5,493 nt of DNA from Gammaproteobacteria bacterium. GTDB taxonomy: Bacteria > Pseudomonadota > Gammaproteobacteria > Arenicellales > Arenicellaceae. Below the pieces are notes generated by a model that did not search any database, was not told the DNA's origin, and was given only the letters and a program-made list of their open reading frames with translations. Both the position numbers and the translations under genes were made by a program. Numbering within the stretch: the first letter of the stretch is position 1; every line of letters begins with the position of its first letter. Below, piece by piece: positions 1 to 5,493 of the stretch. The stretch lies in contig DNHK01000168.1 of NCBI GenBank assembly GCA_003485905.1, positions 1 to 5,493 on the forward strand, read 5' to 3'.

Positions 1-1258
1 ATTTAGATTTGAAGAAAACGAATATTTACCATCCGCCCAAGCAGAACTCACAAGCGATGGTTTTGATCGAGTCTCAGCTATTGCTATTACGGAAAATGGC
101 GACGTCGTTATTGCCGGCCACACAAGCTCAAATAGCTTTCCAGGGACTCGACTCAATAAAGCAGCAACTGGCGAAAAAGCACCCTACACAAACAGCACAT
201 TTGTTTCACGTTATTCACCTGAATTACAACCACTAAGGTCCAGTGTGCTCGAAGGGAACGGGCATATCATTACCCAAGATCTACTCATCAATACTAATGG
301 AAATATTTATTTAACGGGGAGTACCAACGCTAGTGATTTTCCAGTTACCCCAAGCGCACTCTCTATAGCCTTATCTGCTACAGACGAACCACTAGTGGTT
401 GATTATGGTGCGGACAGTTTTGTCATTACAATAAATCCAAATCTCGACACGGTAATTGCTGCAACACTATTAGGCGGCAGTCGCGACGATTACGCCTACC
501 AGCTCGATATCGATATCAACGGTAATATTGTCGTTGCTGGAAATACCGGATCTTCTGATTTTCCCAAGACAGTCGACACAAAATCAAGCACTGCGCTTAA
601 ACCGCAGTTCTCAAATATTTTTATATCAATAATTGATCCAAACCTATCTGAGCTTCTCGCCTCTTCGGTTTGGGGTAGTCCGACCTCAGATTATCTTGGA
701 GCCCTGCATATTAGCGATAATGGCAGCATAAATCTTTGCGGGCATACAACGTCAAACGCGTTCCCGGTGACCGACCATTTCACAGACAATAGTATGAAGG
801 GAGGGCACTATGACGCCTGGTACGCGCAGCTGGACCAAGGTTTGATGCGCGTAGAACGTGCAGCCTACCTGGGGGGAGCGAATAACGATTATTGTAGTGA
901 TCTAACCGAATCTAAAAACGGTTCAATATTTATGGTCATGAATACGAACTCTCCTGAATTGCTTGGCTACGAGGCCGAATACCCGGGAAATCAAAAAAGG
1001 GGGGGTGTCATTGCCCAAATCCATAAATCAATCGATCAAGATTCTTTTGGAGTGAAATTAAGTATCGACTTAATCGCAGCGTTTCGCAGCGGCGCTCAAT
1101 CGTCAATTTCCAGCCTATCCGTCAAACAACAGTCACTATGGGCTACCGGTTTGACCCTAGCCCCGGCAAATTACCAGTTTACTAATATAGGCCCTGAGAT
1201 CAGCGACCAGCGACCAGCGACGTCTATTTTTCGCCCACCTTGGGCCGGTGTCCTTTGA
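1..1258 (+). CDS. SBBP/beta-propeller repeat protein, C-terminal part (5' end outside window)
   Basis: The reading frame is open from base 2 to the TGA at 1256-1258, giving 418 visible residues; the true start lies upstream of the window. The protein carries repeated blades with the pattern G-[DNS]-[IV]-x3-G-x-T-x-S-x2-FP-x-T. Clear copies begin at visible residues 33 (GDVVIAGHTSSNSFPGT), 100 (GNIYLTGSTNASDFPVT), 174 (GNIVVAGNTGSSDFPKT) and 241 (GSINLCGHTTSNAFPVT), spaced 67, 74 and 67 residues apart. A degenerate copy is near 307 and possibly another near 371. LGGS/LGGA-N-DY blade starts are seen at 157-163 and 290-297. This is the SBBP repeat signature, known from secreted or cell-surface beta-propeller proteins; surface location is inferred because the signal peptide is not in view. 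A GTG at 245 is in frame but internal, since the first blade lies before it. The next gene overlaps by one base, which suggests translational coupling. A G7 run (999-1005) and a 7-bp triplicate (1201-1221) lie in the gene, and the latter makes the last ~15 residues uncertain. Confidence 0.85.
   Translation, partial: FRFEENEYLPSAQAELTSDGFDRVSAIAITENGDVVIAGHTSSNSFPGTRLNKAATGEKAPYTNSTFVSRYSPELQPLRSSVLEGNGHIITQDLLINTNGNIYLTGSTNASDFPVTPSALSIALSATDEPLVVDYGADSFVITINPNLDTVIAATLLGGSRDDYAYQLDIDINGNIVVAGNTGSSDFPKTVDTKSSTALKPQFSNIFISIIDPNLSELLASSVWGSPTSDYLGALHISDNGSINLCGHTTSNAFPVTDHFTDNSMKGGHYDAWYAQLDQGLMRVERAAYLGGANNDYCSDLTESKNGSIFMVMNTNSPELLGYEAEYPGNQKRGGVIAQIHKSIDQDSFGVKLSIDLIAAFRSGAQSSISSLSVKQQSLWATGLTLAPANYQFTNIGPEISDQRPATSIFRPPWAGVL
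999..1005 (+). repeat. G7 homopolymer tract in the SBBP coding region
   Basis: Six A (993-998) are followed directly by seven G (999-1005), coding Q-K-R-G-G. A G6 run also occurs at 871-876. Runs of this length are slippage-prone both in replication and in sequencing. The frame is intact as read. Confidence 0.7.
1201..1221 (+). repeat. Heptamer tandem repeat, 3 x CAGCGAC
   Basis: Three perfect copies of CAGCGAC occur at 1201-1207, 1208-1214 and 1215-1221, inside the last codons of the SBBP gene. The unit is not a multiple of three, so any change of copy number changes the frame. With two copies the upstream frame would end in ...LFFAHLGPVSFDD and stop at 1263-1265. With one or four copies it would run in frame into the following membrane-protein gene. 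No functional role is shown. Confidence 0.8.
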
Positions 1259-2595
1259 TGACTGAGAATTTTGTAACAGCTCACTCAAGATCATGGGTAC
1301 CTTATGTAATTATTGGCGCACCCTACGCTTGGTATCTTTATTGTCTGATGACAAACCCGGCAAACCCAATAGTTCCTGACAGCTTTCGCTATCTCTGGCC
1401 CTCAGATATCAGCGCGGAGTTTTTTATTGGTGGCTCGTTAAGCTTTCGATCTCTGGCCTATCTGCTTGGGAACCACCCCTTAGCTATCACTAGCACTGTG
1501 CTGATGTGCTTTCTCGCGGCGGAAACCTCGCTATTCAATACATTCAAAGGTACGCGCTATTTGACCAACTGTTTGTTCGCTTTAGGCATTGCGGTGTTAT
1601 TTGATTCTTCGTTTATTTTAGGGATCCATCAAAAGGTCTCCCCCAAAGGGTTCTTTGTCGCAATGCACCTACTATTTATTGCATCGTTATTTCGCGCAAA
1701 TGGTGGTTTTAGTAGCATTCTAGCCTTTATCATCGGCCTGATTTTTGTTCTGTCTAGGAATGTCGCTCCTTATATTGTCATCGCTAGTGTGGTGGCCTAT
1801 ACCCCTTTCATTTGGTCAAGAAAGCATCAACCAAAAATCTTTTCCTTACTGTTGCCGCTTATTATCGTGAGCATCATTGCAGCCAATTTCACTCGCGAAC
1901 AAGACTCTTCGGTACAAATGAACGCTGCAAACAATATGTTGGCGCGAGTAATTGATCACCCTGACCTACTTAAGAAATTTGTCTCAAGCTATGGGATGCC
2001 CCCAGGGCCGTATATCGAAGCGTGCCAAAACTACGTGACCCCAAGTACCGTAGTCGCCTGTTTTGAGCACACGGCTTTAGCAACATCGGACATGTCAACG
2101 TTCAGCTACACATTACTCGATGACCCATGGGGCTTTTCTGAGTGGGTTAAAAAGCATGGTGCCGAATCGTGGCAAGATCATTTGTTGCTAGAACAACCGA
2201 TAGGGACCTTCACCGAATTTGCTAGTGCCTTCCGGCGAGAGTTCGAAACTCCTTTCGGTGGGTCAGGTTCTAATCTGCTCCCCTTTGACGCCCATTCAGG
2301 CATAAGGGCTTTGTCCAGTGCAACGAGAGTAACCACGCTTTGGGGCATATGTATCTTATTTATTGCATCTGGGCTCGCCTATCTAATGTTTAGCACACCT
2401 TCCATCGTCGCTGGTGCGTCTATCTTAGCGGGTGGATCGGTGGCAAATATTTTTGTAAGCTATTACGGCGATGCCATGGAGATAGGACGTCACACATACC
2501 CCGGCTACGCCACCTTGAGCATCGCACTGGGGATGCTATTCATTGGTGTCGGCTTTGCTATTATTACCAATTTTCGCAACAATCTAGATCGTTAG
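1258..2595 (+). CDS. Polytopic membrane protein, GT-C glycosyltransferase-like architecture
   Basis: This predicted 445-residue integral membrane protein has hydrophobic segments at roughly residues 13-31, 74-92, 101-122, 131-146, 151-186 (two passes), 193-211, 357-378, 382-402 and 416-437. A hydrophilic loop of about 145 residues (about 212-356) lies between the seventh and eighth segments and should face one side of the membrane, most likely the periplasm. Early acidic residues follow the first segment (PDSFRYLWPSD, 40-50), a common layout in GT-C enzymes, which use polyprenyl-linked sugars. The loop has NMLARVIDHPDLLKKF (226-241) followed by YGMPPGPY, and W-V-K-K-H-G...HLLLEQP (296-314). 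I recall similar arrangements in uncharacterised membrane proteins but cannot name a family. The ATG at 1258 is preferred over the in-frame TTG at 1240 because it forms the TGATG overlap with the upstream stop; no strong Shine-Dalgarno is visible, consistent with coupling. Its position before UbiA- and DprE1-type genes suggests a transferase using their product; this is inference. An unrelated transporter or ligase is possible. Confidence 0.75.
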   Translation: MTENFVTAHSRSWVPYVIIGAPYAWYLYCLMTNPANPIVPDSFRYLWPSDISAEFFIGGSLSFRSLAYLLGNHPLAITSTVLMCFLAAETSLFNTFKGTRYLTNCLFALGIAVLFDSSFILGIHQKVSPKGFFVAMHLLFIASLFRANGGFSSILAFIIGLIFVLSRNVAPYIVIASVVAYTPFIWSRKHQPKIFSLLLPLIIVSIIAANFTREQDSSVQMNAANNMLARVIDHPDLLKKFVSSYGMPPGPYIEACQNYVTPSTVVACFEHTALATSDMSTFSYTLLDDPWGFSEWVKKHGAESWQDHLLLEQPIGTFTEFASAFRREFETPFGGSGSNLLPFDAHSGIRALSSATRVTTLWGICILFIASGLAYLMFSTPSIVAGASILAGGSVANIFVSYYGDAMEIGRHTYPGYATLSIALGMLFIGVGFAIITNFRNNLDR

Positions 2596-2657
2596 TCGAC
2601 TGATCACACACTCAAGGCCACAAGCAAAGCGTCGCAATTCTTAGTAAATTAATCCGC

Positions 2658-3528
2658 TTGCCACATTGGGGCAAAAATTTGTTGGTCTTTGTTCCTCTTA
2701 TAACTGCCCACGAGTTGACCAACCAGACATCACTGATAGCATCTGCGTTGGCATTTCTCTCTTTTAGTCTGGCCGCCTCGAGCACTTATATTATTAACGA
2801 CATCTCTGATCTAGAGTCGGATCGACAGCACAGCCAAAAACGAAATAGGCCCTTGGCCAGTGGAGTGATTCAGAAGTCGACTTCACTGATAATTGCCCTA
2901 GCCATGTTCGTTGCGTCTATAGGTATCAGCTACCGATTACCATTAGAGTTTCTGCAAATTTTGCTCTTCTACGTAGCAACAACCCTTCTGTACTCACTCA
3001 TCCTTAAAAAATTGCTGGTTGTCGATATCGTTACATTGGGCGTTTTATTTTCGGTACGGATCTACGCCGGTGGGAGTGCCACAAATATAGAAATATCTTT
3101 TTGGTTACTATTGTTTTCGTTCTTCATTTTCTTTTCGCTAGCCATAATAAAGCGCTATTCCGATTTGTCGTTAGAGGTTGCCAACAAACAGGGTAGCCTA
3201 CCCGGCCGCGCCTATCTCGGTAGCGATATGGCGCCATTGCTATGCATTGGAATTGGCTCAAGCGTAGCCTCAATATTGGTACTCGCTCTGTACGTAATAA
3301 TATTGGTACTCGCTCTGTACGTAATATAGTCCTGAGATTGCGACAAAGTACAATGATCCAAAATATATATGGTTTATTTGCCCACTAATCACCTATTGGG
3401 TCATGCGAATTTGGTTCAAAGCACATAGAGGTGAAAATTTAAACGATCCGGTACTTTTCGCCCTAAAGGATAGATCAAGTTATATCGTTCTCACGTTAAT
3501 ATTGATTTTGATGTATTTGGCCATCTAG
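2658..3528 (+). pseudogene. UbiA-family prenyltransferase, decaprenyl-phosphate phosphoribosyltransferase type, frameshifted
   Basis: In its family this enzyme joins 5-phosphoribosyl diphosphate to a polyprenyl phosphate at the membrane, the first step to lipid-linked arabinofuranose. The first frame, from TTG 2658 to TAG 3327-3329, encodes 223 residues: HWGKNLLVFVPL at the N-terminus, the metal/diphosphate motif NDISDLESDR (residues 47-56), KRNRPLASG (61-69), VRIYAGG (133-139) and KRYSDL (165-170), all typical of DPPR-synthase-like UbiA proteins. Coding similarity continues one frame over from 3328 (SPEIATKY...PVLFALKDR..., 66 residues) to the TAG at 3526-3528. Removing T3325 would restore ...LALYVNSPEI..., the family-like junction, so a 1-nt insertion is the simplest lesion. 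Just before it a 27-bp segment is duplicated, adding nine residues in a membrane helix. The N-terminus is also odd: family-like residues start at ATT 2637 (I/M-LSKLIRLPHWGKN), with no ATG or GTG after the in-frame stop at 2601-2603 and no clear Shine-Dalgarno. The restored length of about 290 residues fits a stand-alone enzyme. Broken gene or sequence errors; the family call is firm, the substrate is inferred. Confidence 0.85.
3272..3326 (+). repeat. 27-bp direct tandem duplication inside the UbiA-type gene
   Basis: Bases 3272-3298 are repeated exactly at 3299-3325, with one further matching base at 3326. The unit begins AATATTGGTACTCG and ends TACGTAAT. Being 27 bp it is in frame, and it turns one ILVLALYVI into two in a row in a membrane segment near the C-terminus. 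The frame is lost right at the end of the second copy, so duplication and frameshift may be one mutational event. Confidence 0.9.
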
Positions 3529-3571
3529 GAAACCAGCCCTAGTAATAAAAACTACTCGAAGCTGCGAAACT

Positions 3572-4875
3572 ATGAATAAAAAGCAGATGCGTTCATGGGG
3601 ACGGCTAAAACAGCATAAGCAAATCGCCACGGATGTCGGATCCGAAGCGCAACTTTTAGAATGTTTACAAAAGCCCGGACTACCTATGGGTTACGGCCGC
3701 AGCTACGGTGATTGCGGCATAGCCAGTAGCGGAGAAGCTTGGTCAGTGCCTGGGTTGGATGATCAAATATTATTTAATACACAAACTGGCAGACTCAGTT
3801 GCAGCGCGGGAACCAGTCTCGGAAAGATACTAGACCAAACACTGGTTCATGGCTGGTCTTTACCCGTAAGCCCAGGAACGCAATATGTTTCCATTGCCGG
3901 TGCAATCGCGAATGATATTCATGGTAAAAACCATCACAGAGCAGGCACTTTTGGTCGCCACGTAATTGCTTTCGAACTGCTGCGATCAAGTGGCGAAAGT
4001 CTAAGTTGCTCATCCACAAAAAATCCTGAATGGTTTGCCGCAACAATTGGTGGGCTCGGTCTTACGGGCGTAATTACAAGTGCTGAAATCCAGCTAACCA
4101 AAGTGCCATCGGCCCATTTTGATGTAACTATTTCACCGTTTCAAAACCTTGAAGAATTTTTCACGCTAGGCAATACAGTAAACGATAATTACGATTACCA
4201 TGTCGCGTGGTTGGATTGTGCAGCGAAAGGTTCCCATTTGGGTCGCGGCATTTACATGGGGGCCAACCCCGCAGGCGCGGAATTTGGACTGACACGAAAA
4301 AAACGCCTTCAACTCTCCATGCCATTTACGCCGCCACTATCCATTATCAATCGACCAACTGTCGCCCTTCACAATAAGTACTATTATTGGAAACACGCCC
4401 GTCTAGCCAACACATCGGTATTACAGTCGCTCGATCAATATCTATACCCTTTAGATGCGATCAGCAACTGGAATCGAATTTACGGCCCTAAAGGCTTCCA
4501 TCAATATCAATGCGTCGTACCGGCATCCAACCAAAAAAACGCCGTCAAAGAACTGCTTTCTGAGATTAGTAAATCAGGCAGCGGATCGTTTCTCGCAGTA
4601 CTCAAATCTTTTGGGGACACTCAATCACCTGGATGGCTTTCATTCCCTATGTTTGGGACACACTCGCGGTGGATTTTCCCCACTCTATTAAGCTCACTCG
4701 ATTATTCGATCGCATGGATTCGATTGTGTTAGGCGCAGGCGGTCGAATATACCCGGCAAAAGATACCCATATGTCCGCCGCGTTCTTTAAACAATCGTAC
4801 CCCAATTGGGAGCGCCTTGAAGCGGCGCGCGATGAAAAACTAAACTCAATGTTTTGGCAGAGAGTTACTCAGTAG
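3572..4875 (+). pseudogene. DprE1-like FAD-dependent oxidase (decaprenylphosphoryl-ribose 2'-oxidase type), frameshifted
   Basis: The family oxidises C2' of decaprenylphosphoryl-ribose with FAD, the first half of the DprE1/DprE2 epimerisation giving decaprenylphosphoryl-arabinose. An FAD-binding PCMH-type domain is visible: GYGRSYGD (residues 40-47), SAGTSLGKIL (78-87), SPGTQYVSIAGAIANDIHGKNHH (100-122), GTFGRHV (125-131), TIGGLGLTGVI (158-168). The C-terminal substrate domain has YGPKGFHQYQCVVP (304-317) and FLAVLKSFGD (340-349). The first frame is correct to FPMFG (G362, codon 4655-4657), then reads out of frame to a TAG... stop at 4732. The proper continuation, DTLAVDFPHS...GGRIYPAKDTHMSAAFFKQSYPNW...FWQRVTQ, lies in the -1 frame from 4657 to the TAG at 4873-4875. 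One extra G in GGG 4655-4657 would give an uninterrupted 434-residue protein of normal family length, so loss of a G (or a sequencing deletion) is the likely cause. ATG 3572 lies 43 bp after the UbiA-type stop with only a weak GAAG upstream, consistent with an operon. The family call is strong; the exact polyprenyl substrate is inferred. Confidence 0.87.
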
Positions 4876-4885
4876 ACGTACCCCT

Positions 4886-4913
4886 TTTAATCAGCAGCTT
4901 TCTGTAGATTAAA
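4886..4913 (+). terminator. AT-rich hairpin after the oxidase gene, possible weak terminator
   Basis: TTTAATC (4886-4892) pairs with GATTAAA (4907-4913). Inside, CAG (4895-4897) pairs with CTG (4902-4904) around a 4-nt CTTT loop, with a G-U pair and one A-A mismatch between the two stems. It starts 11 bp after the oxidase stop. No T run follows directly, so a classic intrinsic terminator is not shown; an RNA 3'-end stabiliser is equally possible. Confidence 0.3.
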
Positions 4914-5020
4914 CCTAACCAAAAGATTACTTTTAATTCAAAGATTGAGCACAAGCCGCGCATTGTTCGCTATCCTTGCGAACCCCATTTTGGGTGATGC
5001 AAATTTGGGTAGAATAATTA

Positions 5021-5026
5021 AAGGAG
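5021..5026 (+). promoter_or_regulatory. Shine-Dalgarno AAGGAG of the MoxR gene
   Basis: AAGGAG lies nine bases before TTG 5036. It decides the start: an in-frame TAA at 5015-5017 blocks anything farther upstream, and no ATG or GTG occurs between that stop and the conserved N-terminal region. Confidence 0.75.
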
Positions 5027-5035
5027 AAATTCATT

Positions 5036-5493
5036 TTGAAAAGCGATTTTGAAGGCTTGGCTACCTGGCTATCCAGCCAGATAGTGGGGCAAAAAACTCT
5101 AGTAGAACGGCTACTTATTGCACTTTTAGCAGATGGTCATTTGCTAGTTGAAGGTGCACCTGGTCTAGCGAAAACCAAAGCAATAAAAACATTGTCAGAT
5201 GGTATCGAGGGAGATTTTCAACGTATTCAATTTACTCCAGACCTACTACCATCAGATATCACCGGTACAGAAATCTACCGGCCTGAAACGACCAGTTTTG
5301 CTTTTCAACAGGGTCCAATCTTTCACAATTTGGTCTTAGCTGATGAAATCAATCGAGCACCAGCCAAAGTACAGTCAGCTCTACTTGAAGCGATGGCCGA
5401 ACGGCAGGTAAGTGTTGGTCGAAAAACTATGCCACTACCCGATTTATTTTTAGTGATGGCAACCCAGAATCCAATTGAACAAGAAGGAACATA
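5036..5493 (+). CDS. MoxR-family AAA+ ATPase, N-terminal part (3' end outside window)
   Basis: Visible are 152 codons from TTG 5036; the gene runs off the window with no stop. MoxR ATPases are cytoplasmic AAA+ chaperone-like proteins, commonly encoded with DUF58 and von Willebrand-type proteins and thought to help assemble or activate partners. Landmarks are: [25 protein letters not shown] (16-40), Walker A GAPGLAKT (40-47, with the Leu-Ala typical of MoxR), [16 protein letters not shown] (66-81), F-x-F-QQGPIF (88-96), Walker B LVLADE (99-104) followed by [18 protein letters not shown] (105-122), the [14 protein letters not shown] hairpin (122-135), and sensor 1 [11 protein letters not shown] (142-152, Asn145). 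All catalytic positions in view are intact, unlike the two genes upstream. The hairpin-bearing gap and its own strong Shine-Dalgarno suggest a separate unit, with DUF58-type genes expected downstream. The family call is firm; its particular client is unknown. Confidence 0.95.
   Translation, partial: MKSDFEGLATWLSSQIVGQKTLVERLLIALLADGHLLVEGAPGLAKTKAIKTLSDGIEGDFQRIQFTPDLLPSDITGTEIYRPETTSFAFQQGPIFHNLVLADEINRAPAKVQSALLEAMAERQVSVGRKTMPLPDLFLVMATQNPIEQEGT

Larger units (their letters stand above)
4876..5035 (+). other. Intergenic region between the oxidase gene and the MoxR gene
   Basis: This is a 160-bp non-coding gap, the longest in the window, and it separates the glycolipid-type genes from the MoxR gene. 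It holds the hairpin at 4886-4913 and, at its end, the MoxR Shine-Dalgarno. A promoter for the MoxR gene is expected here, but no convincing -35/-10 pair is visible. TAGAAT at 5010-5015 resembles a -10 box but would place the start of transcription on the Shine-Dalgarno. Confidence 0.5.

Noticed and set aside
9..236. Open frame of 75 codons starting with ATG near the window start
   Set aside because: It overlaps in another frame the SBBP reading frame, which is open from base 2 and has a clear repeat blade there (GDVVIAGHTSSNSFPGT).
245..247. GTG as the start of the SBBP gene
   Set aside because: The same frame stays open upstream with repeat-like sequence and no Shine-Dalgarno is present, so the GTG is an internal valine.
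1240..1242. TTG as the start of the membrane-protein gene
   Set aside because: The ATG at 1258 gives the standard one-base stop/start overlap; the six extra residues add nothing recognisable.
3318..3330. Programmed +1 frameshift at ATA-TAG in the UbiA-type gene
   Set aside because: Slipping from ATA to TAT loses pairing, and there is no upstream Shine-Dalgarno-like stimulator as in prfB. The adjacent duplication points to mutation.
3795..4046. Reverse-strand open frame of 83 codons
   Set aside because: It lies opposite the conserved FAD-binding region of the oxidase, and its translation resembles nothing.
4649..4662. Programmed -1 ribosomal frameshift in the oxidase gene
   Set aside because: The frame is TTT GGG ACA, preceded by G; it does not fit the X XXY YYZ slippery pattern, and no strong hairpin was noticed just downstream. 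A lost G is simpler.
4455..4691. Second + strand open frame inside the oxidase gene
   Set aside because: It overlaps the conserved QYQCVVP...FLAVLKSFGD coding frame and has no family-like content.
4921..4934. AAAAG-ATTA-CTTTT inverted repeat as a terminator
   Set aside because: It has only five AT-rich pairs; it is too weak and likely by chance in AT-rich sequence.
4987..5015. Promoter with TAGAAT as -10 for the MoxR gene
   Set aside because: No acceptable -35 at 16-18 bp, and transcription would start on the Shine-Dalgarno.
1..5493. CRISPR array, tRNA, rRNA, insertion sequence or attachment site
   Set aside because: No spaced direct repeats, no transposase-like coding, no terminal inverted repeats and no tRNA-like cloverleaf were noticed; gene frames occupy nearly the whole window.

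Overview
This 5.5 kb window has one gene direction throughout (all +). It looks like a Gram-negative bacterium of moderate GC, plausibly a gammaproteobacterium. That assignment is an inference from gene style and codon use; no rRNA or other marker is present.

Layout. (1) Positions 1-1258 hold the 3' part of a secreted-type SBBP (seven-bladed beta-propeller-like) repeat protein, whose start lies outside the window. (2) Positions 1258-2595 hold a polytopic membrane protein with a large soluble loop, GT-C glycosyltransferase-like in architecture, whose ATG overlaps the stop of the SBBP gene by one base (TGATG). (3) Positions about 2637/2658-3528 hold a UbiA-family prenyltransferase of the decaprenyl-phosphate phosphoribosyltransferase type. 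It has no normal start codon, a 27-bp tandem duplication, and a 1-nt frameshift just after the duplication. (4) Positions 3572-4875 hold a DprE1-like FAD-dependent oxidase (decaprenylphosphoryl-ribose 2'-oxidase type), broken by one frameshift at a G run. (5) Positions 4876-5035 are non-coding, with an AT-rich hairpin. (6) From 5036 to the window end is the 5' part of a MoxR-family AAA+ ATPase with a good Shine-Dalgarno and a TTG start; it is intact as far as seen and is probably a separate transcription unit.

How the genes fit together. UbiA-type DPPR synthase plus DprE1 are two of the core enzymes that make the lipid-linked D-arabinofuranose donor (DPA) in mycobacteria. Comparable genes in some Gram-negatives serve D-arabinofuranose glycosylation. 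A coupled GT-C-like membrane protein and a secreted repeat protein next to them suggest a surface glycosylation locus in which the GT-C-like protein could use the lipid-linked pentose. The DprE2-type reductase partner is not in the window. As read, both donor-synthesis genes are disrupted, so the locus is either decaying or the sequence carries indel errors. The duplication and the missing start codon are harder to explain as sequencing errors than the two single-base shifts.
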